Origin: JAZDRH01 sp047470865
GTDB lineage: Bacteria; Pseudomonadota; Gammaproteobacteria; Pseudomonadales; Pseudomonadaceae
Direction: 5' to 3'
NCBI RefSeq assembly: GCF_047470865.1
Contig: NZ_JAZDRH010000001.1
Span: 189,359 to 253,358, forward strand
Length of the DNA: 64,000 nucleotides
The first letter of the stretch is position 1; each line of letters begins with the position of its first letter. A model generated the notes under the pieces. It made no database searches. It saw nothing but the letters and a program-made list of their open reading frames with translations, and was not told the DNA's origin. Made by a program: the position numbers and the translations under genes. This document shows positions 8,530-18,650 of the stretch, one piece after another.

Positions 8530-8871
8530 ATGCGACATATTAAAAAAATCTTCGTTTTGCTAATAGCTTTAGCATTAGCTGCCTTTACTATTTTCTTTAT
8601 TCTCGGAAATCAAACCAGTAGTAGTATTAAGTTCTTTACTTGGTCTAGCCCAGAATTGCCTATTGCCACTTTCTTAATTATCGTTTTCATTGCTGGCTTA
8701 ATTTTAGGTGCATTGCTGAGTTGGCTTGCATTAACACGGGCACGCATGACTATTAAGAAATTACGCAAGCAAATAGCTAAAGCTGAAAAAGAAGCTCAAT
8801 TACTAACAGAGCAAGTCATTGAGGCTGAGTCCAAAATAGAGGTTATTCCTGCCAAGGCTACTACAGAATAA
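8530..8871 (+). CDS. LapA-domain (DUF1049) inner membrane protein
   Basis: A 113-residue protein with two hydrophobic segments (about residues 8-27 and 42-66), a short linker and a C-terminal charged coiled-coil tail. This is the layout of LapA/YciS, an inner-membrane protein that works with LapB in controlling lipopolysaccharide synthesis through LpxC turnover in E. coli. Pseudomonads have a homologue after ihfB at this position. The exact function here is inferred. Confidence 0.8.
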   Translation: MRHIKKIFVLLIALALAAFTIFFILGNQTSSSIKFFTWSSPELPIATFLIIVFIAGLILGALLSWLALTRARMTIKKLRKQIAKAEKEAQLLTEQVIEAESKIEVIPAKATTE

Positions 8872-8891
8872 CCCAATAAACAGCTCAGGCC

Positions 8892-10229
8892 CTAAGTAGG
8901 GCTTGAGCGTCCTGTCATTTCGCGGGCCATTTCAGTAGCATAGCTATCTGTCATTCCTGCAATAAAGTCTACAATCTGCATAAAAGCACCATACAGTGGC
9001 ATGGAAGGCAATGGTGCATTGTTACCTAATAAATCAAAAATACGTCGATTTTTAAAAGATAAAGCCTTACCTCTATGCTGTTCTAATGCGGCACCACAAA
9101 AGGCATTAAGCAATATTTCCAAAGTGGTATAGGCGCCAATCTCATGCAAGGTTTTGCGCTTATCTTGAAATATTTTACTACGTGCTAATTGTTTAGCACC
9201 CAGCACGCAAGATTTTGCCGGCCCAACCATATGCTCCACTAAGTCACCTTCTAGCCGACCTTTTAAGAGTGCCTCTTGTTGATCCACAAAAGCATGGGCG
9301 GCGGCATTGGTAAGATGCTCAATTGCCTTACCACGCAAAATAGCTAAACGTCGGCGTCGAGAGTCTTGCGGGCCCAGTGCACGGTAGGTTTCAGGTAAGT
9401 CATCACCAACTAAACCCAGCAATAAAGCTTCCACTTCATTGTAACTGAGTAAGTCCATTTCCAACCCGTCTTCTAAGTCAATCAAGGCATAGCAAATATC
9501 ATCCGCCGCTTCCATTAAGTACACTAAAGGATGGCGCGCCCAGCGTTCGTTCTCCAGCTTCGGAATTCCTAGCTTTTCAGTGACTTGCTCTAATAGTGCA
9601 ATTTCTGTTTGGTAGGCGCCAAATTTATGCTTTTTATAGCCTTCAGCATTAGCGTAACGAGAACTCCAAGGATATTTTTGGAAAGCGCCTAGCGTAGCGT
9701 AGGTTAGACGCATACCACCGTCATGTTGGTGATACTCTAATTGCGTTAACACACGAAAACCTTGAGCATTACCTTCAAAGCTTAAAAAATCTTGGCGTTG
9801 GGCATCTGTCATATCGTCTAGCCAGCCACGGTCAGCTGCCTGTTGAAACCAATGACGTATGGCGTCTTCACCCGAATGGCCAAAAGGAGGGTTACCAATA
9901 TCATGCGCAAGGCACGCTGACTGTACAATCATGCCTAAATCGGCGCTACTACACCAACTAGGTAAGCTATTATCTGCTCGTAGCATTTCCCCCACACGCA
10001 TGCCCAATGAGCGCCCAACACAGCTCACTTCTAATGAGTGGGTTAGCCGCGTGTGAATATGATCATTGCTAGAAGTCGGATGTACTTGGGTTTTGCGTCC
10101 GAGACGGCGAAAGGCGCCCGAGAAAATTATACGGTCATGATCCTTATGAAAGGGGCTACGTCCTAACTCTTCAGGACTGTGTGTGGCTTTACCTAAACGC
10201 TCACGGCTTAATAAACGCTGCCAATCCAC
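8892..10229 (-). CDS. dgt: dGTP triphosphohydrolase-like HD-domain protein
   Basis: HD-superfamily phosphohydrolase that cleaves dNTPs (classically dGTP) to nucleoside and triphosphate. The 445-residue protein has GRSPFHKDHDRIIFSGAFRR near the N-terminus, then LTHSLEVSCVGRSLG, and the metal-binding HD pair in CLAHDIGNPPFGHSGEDAI. The GTG at 10229 was chosen because an AGAGGAAG ribosome-binding site precedes it and the protein then starts VDWQRLLSRERLG like Pseudomonas homologues; an ATG at 10265 would add 12 unmatched residues. Convergent with the LapA-domain gene. Confidence 0.93.
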   Translation of the reverse strand: MDWQRLLSRERLGKATHSPEELGRSPFHKDHDRIIFSGAFRRLGRKTQVHPTSSNDHIHTRLTHSLEVSCVGRSLGMRVGEMLRADNSLPSWCSSADLGMIVQSACLAHDIGNPPFGHSGEDAIRHWFQQAADRGWLDDMTDAQRQDFLSFEGNAQGFRVLTQLEYHQHDGGMRLTYATLGAFQKYPWSSRYANAEGYKKHKFGAYQTEIALLEQVTEKLGIPKLENERWARHPLVYLMEAADDICYALIDLEDGLEMDLLSYNEVEALLLGLVGDDLPETYRALGPQDSRRRRLAILRGKAIEHLTNAAAHAFVDQQEALLKGRLEGDLVEHMVGPAKSCVLGAKQLARSKIFQDKRKTLHEIGAYTTLEILLNAFCGAALEQHRGKALSFKNRRIFDLLGNNAPLPSMPLYGAFMQIVDFIAGMTDSYATEMAREMTGRSSPT

Positions 10230-10295
10230 AATACTTCCTCTTATGATGTAAGCAGCAAGTAACATAAAAGGAAGTGGAAGCCTTTAGCAAGTGCT

Positions 10296-10631
10296 TTATG
10301 GATTATTCGTTGACTTAGTAGGCTCAGATGCTTCTGCTTGCGTTGGTGTTGGCTGTTTTACATAAAATGGGAGTAGCACTAATAAGGCCTGTATAGCGGT
10401 TTGCCATAAAGAAACTCCACTGGGCTTGCTAGTCTGTTTTTTAACTGTGAACCCAGCCAGAACACCACCAGCAATAGCAATATAGGGATAAAAGCGTTTA
10501 TACCTTTGATGTAGCTGTTGTACTTTTGTTACAGGTTTTAAGAGTTCTTGGCTTTCCTGTTTAATTAATGCACGGCAAGCGGTTATATGTTGTATTAGTA
10601 AGCGCTTTTCTTCTATCTTAGTTTTCTTCAT
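10296..10631 (-). CDS. YqjK-like small membrane-associated protein
   Basis: A 111-residue protein, basic and helical at the N-terminus, with hydrophobic segments near residues 50-62 and 78-92. It is the third gene of a yqjD-yqjE-yqjK-like set, and the name rests mostly on that context. The ATG at 10631 overlaps the end of the preceding gene by 14 bases, which implies translational coupling. The function is not known. Confidence 0.6.
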   Translation of the reverse strand: MKKTKIEEKRLLIQHITACRALIKQESQELLKPVTKVQQLHQRYKRFYPYIAIAGGVLAGFTVKKQTSKPSGVSLWQTAIQALLVLLPFYVKQPTPTQAEASEPTKSTNNP

Positions 10632-11001
10632 TAAATAGTTCCTCACGCATCTTAGCTAGCTGCTCTAAACTATCAGCAAAAGCAGGTGGGCTATGGCGTG
10701 AACTGACTTTCCAGCGCCATAAACAAACCAGTGTGGCTAAAACATAAAAAACGACGACACCAACCACCGCCCAAATACGGTAACTATCCCAGAACGCAAT
10801 AATAATCAAAGCCGTTAAGGCCAATAGGCTTAATAAGCCAAAAATTAACACCAAGCTTAGTAAAATTACTTGCTTTAAAAAGTGCTGTTTTTGCTCATTC
10901 AACTCAATAACAAATAAGCGAAAATGACTGGAAATAAGGCCTAAGGCTGCCTTAGAAAACTTCTTCCCATGGCTAAGATCTGGCTTTTCATCAGCATTCA
11001 T
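10618..11001 (-). CDS. YqjE-like phage-holin-family membrane protein
   Basis: A 127-residue protein with two strong hydrophobic segments in the middle and charged ends, typical of the YqjE/'phage holin family' proteins. The ATG at 11001 is preferred over an upstream in-frame start at 11055 that would lie inside the preceding gene. It follows the YqjD-like gene by 4 bases and overlaps the next gene. The family's role is poorly known; the E. coli yqjCDEK operon is stress and stationary-phase related. Confidence 0.72.
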   Translation of the reverse strand: MNADEKPDLSHGKKFSKAALGLISSHFRLFVIELNEQKQHFLKQVILLSLVLIFGLLSLLALTALIIIAFWDSYRIWAVVGVVVFYVLATLVCLWRWKVSSRHSPPAFADSLEQLAKMREELFNEEN

Positions 11002-11005
11002 AGAA

Positions 11006-11302
11006 TTATCGCTTACTGAATAAGTAACCCAGCAATAAACCCACACCAGCGCCAATAGCTAATGCTTTATAAGGATGCTCTTTAATAAACTGCTCAGCTT
11101 GGGTAAGCACTGTTTTACCGCGCTCAATCAGTGCTTGCTGATTTTCTGAAAGGCTATCTTTAGCTTTGGCTAGACTTTCTTCAAGTTGGCCACGTAAGTT
11201 CGCTAAGCTACTCTCTGTGACTTCGCCTGAATTCGCTAAAAGCTGTTCAATATTGGCAATTTCTGTGCTCAGTTGAGTGAATAAGCTGTTTTTATCAGTC
11301 AT
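11006..11302 (-). CDS. YqjD/ElaB-like (DUF883) membrane-anchored protein
   Basis: A 98-residue protein with a long charged amphipathic helix (about residues 1-70) and one C-terminal membrane segment ending in GLLLGYLFSKR. This is the YqjD/ElaB/YgaM layout; the E. coli members bind ribosomes and tether them to the inner membrane in stationary phase. It is the first gene of the set. The 225-base gap to divergent recC holds no further gene that I can see. Confidence 0.8.
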   Translation of the reverse strand: MTDKNSLFTQLSTEIANIEQLLANSGEVTESSLANLRGQLEESLAKAKDSLSENQQALIERGKTVLTQAEQFIKEHPYKALAIGAGVGLLLGYLFSKR

Positions 11303-11527
11303 TAAAATATCCTCATATCCATCTGTAGATAGCGCAACTACTTAATAGTTTGCTTGCTGCCAGTGCATGTAACATACAGCATCGTTAAACTTAGCATGCT
11401 AGTAAAGCTTAGCCTAATTATATTGAGCGAGCACAGTCAGTTTATAAATTCTAATAATTTTTAGTAGCGACACCATTTGTCTTTAAAGGCTGGCACAATA
11501 GCCTAATTCGCTAAAGGGGGGTTACCA

Positions 11528-14500
11528 ATGTCAGAACTTACACCAGGATTTATGGTGATTCATGGCAATCAGCTTGAAGAATTACGTGAGCTGATTGTGC
11601 AATGGATGAGTGCTAATCCACTGCATCCATTAGAAAATGAAATAATCCTCGTACAAAGTAATGGCATTGCCCAGTGGCTCAAGCTGGCTTTAGCGGCTGA
11701 CGAAGGTGGTGGCATTTGCGCAGCAACACAGGTAGAGCTACCAGCACGTTTTTTATGGCGCACTTACCGCACGGTGTTGGGTACAGAAAATGTTGCCAAA
11801 GAATCACCTTTAGATAAAGCGCCTCTCACATGGCGATTAATGCGTCTTTTACCTGAAATCATTAACCGCCCAGAGTTCGAGCCTTTACAGCGCTTTTTAG
11901 AAGACGATGCTGATTTACGTAAGCGTTATCAGCTTTCAGAGCGCTTAGCTGACTTATTTGACCAATACCAAGTGTATCGGGCAGATTGGCTACAAGACTG
12001 GGCTCAAGGAAAAGATCAATTAATCAATGTGCATGGGCAAGTTAAAGCTGTAGAAAGTACAGAACAAAGCTCACTGGCGTGGCAAGCTTCTTTATGGCGT
12101 ATCTTAATTGAAGATTTAGGGCAACAAACACTCTTGGAAAGTCGTGCTGGCGTACATCCGCGCTTTATGCAGGCAATGCGCGCTAGTACACAGATGCCTA
12201 AAGGCTTACCAAGGCGTGTGATTGTGTTTGGTATTTCTTCACTGCCAGCGCAAATGTTAGAGGCGCTTTCTGCTTTAGCTCAATACAGCCAAGTTATGCT
12301 CTGCGTGAATAATCCTTGTCAGTATCACTGGGGCGATATTGTTGAGGATAAAGACTTACTACGTCATCAATTTAAGCGCCACGCGCGCAAGAAAGGCATG
12401 CCCATCGCTATTGCAGATGAGGATATGCATCAACATGCTCATCCGTTATTAGCGGCATGGGGCAAACAAGGGCGTGACTATATCAATTTGCTTGATCAAT
12501 ACGATGATCCGGCCTATTACCAAACGCGCTTTAATGCATTAAATCAGCGCATTGACTTATTTGATAGTCGAGGTCAACAAAGATTACTTAATCAGTTGCA
12601 GGATGACATTCTGAACTTACGTTCTTTGCAAGAAACCCAAAATACGTGGGCGCCCATTGATACTGAGCATGATCAATCTATTCGCTTTCATGTGGCACAC
12701 AGCGCTCAACGTGAGGTAGAAATTCTGCACGACCAGCTATTGGCACGCTTTGCACAAGACAGCAGTTTAAAACCTCGCGATATTATTGTAATGGTGCCTG
12801 ATGTCAATCGTTATGCTGCACATATTCAAGCTGTTTTTGGTCAACATAAACGGGATGATAAACGCGCTATTCCTTTTACATTAAGCGACCAAGGCCAGCG
12901 CGGAACAGATCCATTACTCATAGCTCTGGAGCATTTACTGCATCTGCCAGAAACACGCTCTAGTGTCAGCGATCTAATGGACTTACTTGACGTACCTGCA
13001 GTACGGGGGCGTTTTAATATTGCGGAAGAAGATTTACCTCAACTGCAAAACTGGATTACTGGTTCAGGCATACGCTGGGGACTCAATGCAGAACAACGGC
13101 AAAAACTCGGTCAAACGACAGGCTTAGAACAAAATACTTGGAGCTTTGGCTTGCGTCGCATGTTGCTAGGTTATGCCTTAGGCGCCCGTGGTGAATATCA
13201 AGGGATTGAGCCTTATGATGAAATTGCTGGCTTAGAAGCCGCTATCATAGGCCCTTTAGTTCAATTACTAACAGCTATTGAGCAACTTCAACAACAACTG
13301 GAGCAAACGCATTCATTAACGCAATGGGTAGCTATTTTTCAACAATTATTACAAGACTTTTTTAGTGCAGATAACGAACGTGATGAATTATTGCTGTTAC
13401 GCTTAGAAACGGCTTATGAAGCTTGGTTTCAGTTAGCAGAGGCTGCACAAATAACACAACCTTTGCCTTTAGCCGTGGCTCGCGAAGCTTGGTTAAGTCA
13501 GCTTGAGCAAGATAGATTAAGCCAACGCTTTTTAGCTGGTGCTGTAAATTTCTGCACCTTGATGCCCATGCGTGCTATTCCATTTCGCTTAGTATGTATT
13601 CTAGGTATGAATGACGGCGATTACCCACGTTCACCTACGCCACTAGATTTTGATCTGATGGCAAAAGACTATCGCCCAGGTGATCGCTCACGGCGTGAAG
13701 ACGATAGATACTTATTATTAGAAGCCTTATTGGCAGCTACAGAACAAATTTATATTAGCTGGGTAGGACGTAATATTCGTGACAATAGCGAGCGGCCAGC
13801 CTCGGTTTTAATTAACCAACTACGAGAACATTTAGCCCAAGGCTGGAAAAGCCAGAAGGGCATCCCATTGCTTGAAGCTATAACTTTGGAACATCCATTA
13901 CAGCCATTTAGCCGCCAATATTTTTCAGAACACCCTCAGCTATTTACCTACGCGCAAGAATGGGCCTCCTTACATCAACCTAAACCAACCGCAGTAAAAG
14001 CAGAATGCTTGGATCAGCTTCCGGTAAATATTGAGCTTACGCCTGATAGCCTAGTTGCCATGTTGCGTGATCCCGTGCGTTATTTTTTCAATCAGCGTTT
14101 GAAGGTTTACTTTAATCAAGACAGCCAAGAACAACTGGATATTGAGCCTTTTGCAGTAGATGCCTTAGCCAAGCATCGCTTAGCCGAAGAGTTACTAAAT
14201 GCCGCCTGCACAGGGCCAGTCGAACATATTAAACAGCGTTTAGAAGCCCAAGCGCAAATTCAGCAGCGCAGTGGTTTTTATCCTATGAATGGTTTTGGCG
14301 AGCATCTGCAACAGCAACTATTAGCACCATTAGAGAATCAGGCTACACAGCTTTTCGCCCTACAAGCGCTATGGCCAAACCTAGTTACCAGTGCCAAACC
14401 ATTAACCTTCAATTATCAGCAATATAGGTTAGAAGGTTGGTTTAGCGGGTTGCGCCAAAACCAGCAGGGGGCCTTAGCAAATATTGAACGCATAACAGGG

Positions 14501-14971
14501 CGCATTTATAGCGGCAAACAACTAAAGTGGCACCGTATTTTGCGACCTTATGTTTACCACGTGCTTGCCTGCGCCTGTGATTTGCCAGTAACCACCTTTA
14601 TTATTAGTGAAGAAGCCCAGCATAAAATACCTGCCTTAGATGCAGAATCGGCAAAACAGCTTGTACAGAGCTGGATATCTAGCTGGCAAGCCAGTTTACA
14701 GCAGCCTTTGCCTGTAGCCATGAAAACAGCACTGAGCTATTTGTACTCAATAGAGCATGCCGATGACCAAGAAAAAGCCTTAGAAACCGCTGCATCTACC
14801 TATGAGGGTGGTCATCAAAAAACAGGGGAGCGCAAGCAAAGTTTTTATTTAACACGCCAGTATCCTGAGTTTTCCAGCTTCCCCACAGCCGACTTTACCC
14901 ATTGGGCTAAGACGCTGTATTCCCCACTGATTAATGCCAGTATTAGTCCCCTAAACAGTGCTGAGGAGTAA
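11528..14971 (+). CDS. recC: Exodeoxyribonuclease V subunit gamma (RecC)
   Basis: Chi-recognising subunit of the RecBCD helicase-nuclease that processes DNA double-strand breaks. The 1147-residue length is typical. The N-terminal VIHGNQLEELRELIVQW and VQSNGIAQWLKLALA, and later RVIVFGISSLPAQMLEAL and LNDGDYPRSPTP-like ILGMNDGDYPRSPTPLDFD, are family signatures. A purine-rich AAAGGGGGG lies before the ATG. It heads a recC-recB-recD operon with 4-base spacing to recB. Confidence 0.96.
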   Translation: MSELTPGFMVIHGNQLEELRELIVQWMSANPLHPLENEIILVQSNGIAQWLKLALAADEGGGICAATQVELPARFLWRTYRTVLGTENVAKESPLDKAPLTWRLMRLLPEIINRPEFEPLQRFLEDDADLRKRYQLSERLADLFDQYQVYRADWLQDWAQGKDQLINVHGQVKAVESTEQSSLAWQASLWRILIEDLGQQTLLESRAGVHPRFMQAMRASTQMPKGLPRRVIVFGISSLPAQMLEALSALAQYSQVMLCVNNPCQYHWGDIVEDKDLLRHQFKRHARKKGMPIAIADEDMHQHAHPLLAAWGKQGRDYINLLDQYDDPAYYQTRFNALNQRIDLFDSRGQQRLLNQLQDDILNLRSLQETQNTWAPIDTEHDQSIRFHVAHSAQREVEILHDQLLARFAQDSSLKPRDIIVMVPDVNRYAAHIQAVFGQHKRDDKRAIPFTLSDQGQRGTDPLLIALEHLLHLPETRSSVSDLMDLLDVPAVRGRFNIAEEDLPQLQNWITGSGIRWGLNAEQRQKLGQTTGLEQNTWSFGLRRMLLGYALGARGEYQGIEPYDEIAGLEAAIIGPLVQLLTAIEQLQQQLEQTHSLTQWVAIFQQLLQDFFSADNERDELLLLRLETAYEAWFQLAEAAQITQPLPLAVAREAWLSQLEQDRLSQRFLAGAVNFCTLMPMRAIPFRLVCILGMNDGDYPRSPTPLDFDLMAKDYRPGDRSRREDDRYLLLEALLAATEQIYISWVGRNIRDNSERPASVLINQLREHLAQGWKSQKGIPLLEAITLEHPLQPFSRQYFSEHPQLFTYAQEWASLHQPKPTAVKAECLDQLPVNIELTPDSLVAMLRDPVRYFFNQRLKVYFNQDSQEQLDIEPFAVDALAKHRLAEELLNAACTGPVEHIKQRLEAQAQIQQRSGFYPMNGFGEHLQQQLLAPLENQATQLFALQALWPNLVTSAKPLTFNYQQYRLEGWFSGLRQNQQGALANIERITGRIYSGKQLKWHRILRPYVYHVLACACDLPVTTFIISEEAQHKIPALDAESAKQLVQSWISSWQASLQQPLPVAMKTALSYLYSIEHADDQEKALETAASTYEGGHQKTGERKQSFYLTRQYPEFSSFPTADFTHWAKTLYSPLINASISPLNSAEE

Positions 14972-14975
14972 GACA

Positions 14976-17900
14976 ATGAGCCAGCCGTTAGCCTTGCATT
15001 TTCCGCTGTTTGGTAATCGTTTAATTGAAGCCAGCGCTGGTACAGGTAAAACCTATACCATTTCTGCTTTATATTTGCGCTTAATTTTGCAACATGGCAA
15101 CGAAAATGCGTTTTGCAAACCTTTATTACCACCGCAAATTCTAGTAGTAACTTTTACTGACGCAGCTACCCGTGAATTGCGCGACCGCATACGCGCTCGT
15201 TTAGTTGAGGCAGCCCAAGCCTTCCGCGGTTTAATTGAGGTAAAAGACCCCTTGCTTGCCGCTTTATTAGCTGAATACCCAATCGAAGATCGCAGCCAAC
15301 CTGCATTATTATTAGAAGTTGCAGCGCAATGGATGGATGAAGCGGCTGTCTCAACCATTCACTCATGGTGTCAACGCATGCTAAGAGAGCATGCATTTGA
15401 TAGTAATAGTCTGTTTCAACAGCATTTAGAAACGGACCACAGTGAGTTGCTGGAGCAAGTAGTGTGCGACTTTTGGCGCCAGCACTGTTATCCCTTGCAA
15501 GCACAGGCTTTAACTTGGGTAATAAACAACTGGCAAGAACCAACAAAGCTACTAGAACAGCTTTATCCTCTGATGCGTTTACATCAACAACCTAGCATAC
15601 AGTTAGAAGGCTCGCTACAAAGTAGATTGACGGAAACAACAGAGCAATTTGAGCTAAAACTTAAAGAACTAAAAGCGCCTTGGTTAAACTGGTGTGAGGA
15701 GCTCAAACAACTACTCTCGCAGGCTTGTGAAGATAAAAAAGTAGATGGCCGCAAACTCAAAATAGGCAATGTTTCTAAATGGCTGGCGGTAATTAACCAC
15801 TGGGCGAGTACTGATGAAGTAGAGCTAAGCTTAACCGATAGCGCCTTCAAGCGCTTATCTCTAGAAGGCCTGCATGATGCTTGGAAAGATAAAAGCCAAG
15901 CCTTAGTTCATCCTGCATTAGAAGCATTAGGGAAAATTCCAAAACAAATAGCCGAGCAACAACAGCGTATTATCCAACAAGCGCTTTATTTTGCCAGCGG
16001 CTGGGTACAGCAACGTTTTGAGCAAGAAAAACAGATACGTGCGCAAATGGGGTTTGATGACATGCTCAAACGCCTTGATCATGCTTTGCAGAGTCAAAAT
16101 GGTGAGCGTTTAGCTGCGCTAATTCGTCAACAGTTTCCTGTGGCCATGATTGATGAGTTTCAGGACACTGATCCCTTGCAGTATCGTATTTTTGATCAAA
16201 TTTATAACTTAGAATTAGAGACAAAAGAAACAGGGCTTTTTTTAATTGGTGACCCTAAACAAGCTATTTATAGCTTCCGTGGAGCTGATATTTACACCTA
16301 CTTAAAAGCCCGAGAAGCTACAGCACATAATCTATCCAGCCTAGATACTAACTTTCGCTCCACTAAAGGCATGGTTGAGTCTGTCAATAGCCTTTTTAAT
16401 TATGCTGAGCAAAATGATGCCGGCAAGGGCGCTTTCTACTTCAAAACCGCTGAAAAAAATGCCCTCCCTTTTGAGCCAGTAAACGCAAGTGGAAAGGTAG
16501 AACAATGGATAGTAAATGGTGCCCCAGCGCCAGCATTAAGCCTAGTTTATGCTCAGCAAGATGAGCCTTTATCGCTGAACCTTTATCGTAAGCAAATGGC
16601 ACAAAGCTGTGCCTGCGAAATAGTTCGTTTACTTAATCTTGGTGCACAGCAGCAGGCTGGGTTTGCTCAAAATACTGAATTGACGGCGGTAAAGCCAAGC
16701 GATATCGCTATTTTAGTGCGTAGTTTTACGGAAGCACAGGCTATACGTAGTGAGTTGGCAAAACGCAATGTACGCAGTGTGTATTTATCGGATAAAGACT
16801 CTGTCTTTGCTAGCTCTCAAGCTGTAGATATTTTACTCTGTTTGAAAGCTTGCCATACACCCAATCAAGAGCAGCCCTTAAAAGCCGCATTGGCGTCAGG
16901 AATGTTTTGCCGCAGCTTGTTTGAGTTAGAGCAGATCAATAATGATGAGTTACTCTGGGAAGAACAGGTAATGTCCTTTCGTAACTATCAAAAAATATGG
17001 CAGTGGCAAGGTGTATTACCTATGCTGCGTCAGCTATTACATGATTATCATCTGGCGCAGCGTATTACCGCACAAGAACAAGGCGAGCGAATACTAACTA
17101 ATATTTTGCATCTAGCTGAATTACTACAGCATGCCAGCGTAGAGCTAGATGGCGAATTAGCCCTTATTCGTTATCTAGAACAAACCATAACTGGGCAGCT
17201 CAATGCCGGCGATGAACAAATATTGCGCCTTGAGAGCGATGAGGACTTAGTCCGTGTTATCACCATCCATAAATCTAAAGGGCTAGAGTACCCCTTAGTT
17301 TTTCTACCATTTATTTGCGCTAGCCGACCAGTGAATGAGAAAAAGCCGTATTATTTTTATGACCCTGTTAGCCAGCAGCATCAATTAGAGCTCGTTAGTA
17401 CGGCTGAACATTACCAGTTGGCTGAAAATGAGCGTTTGGCTGAAGATTTACGTTTGCTTTATGTGGCACTAACACGTTCTCGTTATGCTTGCTGGTTAGG
17501 TCTGGCGGATATAAAAAGTAGTCAGAAAAAAGATTCAGCATTTCACACTACAGCCATAGGCTACCTGCTCACCCAAGGGCAAGCATTGGCGTCTAGCCTT
17601 GAATTGCCTCAGGTGTTAGCCAATGTCGCACTGCCTGAAATAACACAGATCAAGCCAGTTGATGAAGTAACAGAAACTCTATTTATAGGCCAGACTGAAC
17701 AATTACAGCATCCTATTTGCCGTAAAATGCAACGAAATATTGCTGAGAACTGGTGGATTGCTTCTTATAGTGCATTAAAAATAGGGGAGAAAGTCCAGTA
17801 CCAGAGTCCATTAGCTTATCAAGCGCCAGATACCGCCGATGCGGCTATCATGTTAGACGATGAAACCCTTGCTGAGCCAATTATTTCTACTGAGCAGACG

Positions 17901-18650
17901 GCAAGTGTCAGTATTCATACCTTTCCAAAAGGGCCTAAACAGGGCACTTTTTTACATGGCTTATTTGAGCTAGCTGCTGACATAGGTTTTTCTCAAGTGC
18001 AACAACAGCCTGAGCTAATTTTGCCGCAAATAGAGCACCGTTTACAGTTACGTGACTGGCAGCAATGGAATACTTGCGTGCAACAGTGGTTAGTGGCGGC
18101 TATGAGTAGCCCCCTGAATTTGGGTGATAACCACGTCAGCCTCGCCCAGCTCACAGACTATCAGTGCGAAATGGAGTTTTGGTTTGCAGCTAATCAGGTG
18201 GATGTTGTACAGCTTGATCGTCTAGTGCAAAAGCATGTTTTACCTGAGTTTGCACGACCAAGACTTGAACCTAATCGACTCAATGGCATGTTTAAAGGCT
18301 TTATAGATTTAACCTTTGAGTATCAAGGTAAATTCTACATTCTTGATTATAAATCCAATTGGCTTGGTGAAACTGCTGAAAGCTATACCCAATTAGCCAT
18401 GGAAAAAATCATGCTAGATCATCGTTATGATCTGCAATATGTGTTTTATGTATTAGCGTTACACCGCCAGTTAGGCTTGCGCTTAGGCAGCCAATACAGC
18501 TACGAGGAGCACATCGGCGGTGTAGTTTATTGGTTTGTACGTGGCTTAGATGAGCCACAGCATGGGGTTTATTTTACACGCCCACCGCACGCTTTAATTG
18601 AAGCTTTAGATAGCCTATTTAGGGGTAAAACTCAGGAGCATAACCTATGA
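14976..18650 (+). CDS. recB: Exodeoxyribonuclease V subunit beta (RecB)
   Basis: 3'-5' helicase and nuclease subunit of RecBCD, 1224 residues. The Walker A motif is ASAGTGKT (19-26). The UvrD/Rep helicase motif II shows as AMIDEFQDTDPLQY, and motif VI as LLYVALTRSRYACWLG. The C-terminal RecB nuclease domain carries ILDYKSNWLG with D1124 and K1126 as likely catalytic residues. The ATG at 14976 has a GAGGAG ribosome-binding site that overlaps the recC end; a start at 14958 inside recC is unlikely. The stop overlaps recD (ATGA). Confidence 0.97.
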   Translation: MSQPLALHFPLFGNRLIEASAGTGKTYTISALYLRLILQHGNENAFCKPLLPPQILVVTFTDAATRELRDRIRARLVEAAQAFRGLIEVKDPLLAALLAEYPIEDRSQPALLLEVAAQWMDEAAVSTIHSWCQRMLREHAFDSNSLFQQHLETDHSELLEQVVCDFWRQHCYPLQAQALTWVINNWQEPTKLLEQLYPLMRLHQQPSIQLEGSLQSRLTETTEQFELKLKELKAPWLNWCEELKQLLSQACEDKKVDGRKLKIGNVSKWLAVINHWASTDEVELSLTDSAFKRLSLEGLHDAWKDKSQALVHPALEALGKIPKQIAEQQQRIIQQALYFASGWVQQRFEQEKQIRAQMGFDDMLKRLDHALQSQNGERLAALIRQQFPVAMIDEFQDTDPLQYRIFDQIYNLELETKETGLFLIGDPKQAIYSFRGADIYTYLKAREATAHNLSSLDTNFRSTKGMVESVNSLFNYAEQNDAGKGAFYFKTAEKNALPFEPVNASGKVEQWIVNGAPAPALSLVYAQQDEPLSLNLYRKQMAQSCACEIVRLLNLGAQQQAGFAQNTELTAVKPSDIAILVRSFTEAQAIRSELAKRNVRSVYLSDKDSVFASSQAVDILLCLKACHTPNQEQPLKAALASGMFCRSLFELEQINNDELLWEEQVMSFRNYQKIWQWQGVLPMLRQLLHDYHLAQRITAQEQGERILTNILHLAELLQHASVELDGELALIRYLEQTITGQLNAGDEQILRLESDEDLVRVITIHKSKGLEYPLVFLPFICASRPVNEKKPYYFYDPVSQQHQLELVSTAEHYQLAENERLAEDLRLLYVALTRSRYACWLGLADIKSSQKKDSAFHTTAIGYLLTQGQALASSLELPQVLANVALPEITQIKPVDEVTETLFIGQTEQLQHPICRKMQRNIAENWWIASYSALKIGEKVQYQSPLAYQAPDTADAAIMLDDETLAEPIISTEQTASVSIHTFPKGPKQGTFLHGLFELAADIGFSQVQQQPELILPQIEHRLQLRDWQQWNTCVQQWLVAAMSSPLNLGDNHVSLAQLTDYQCEMEFWFAANQVDVVQLDRLVQKHVLPEFARPRLEPNRLNGMFKGFIDLTFEYQGKFYILDYKSNWLGETAESYTQLAMEKIMLDHRYDLQYVFYVLALHRQLGLRLGSQYSYEEHIGGVVYWFVRGLDEPQHGVYFTRPPHALIEALDSLFRGKTQEHNL

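Noticed and set aside
15053..15850. Several minus-strand ORFs inside recB
   Set aside because: They lie opposite a well-conserved gene, lack ribosome-binding sites and show no family features.
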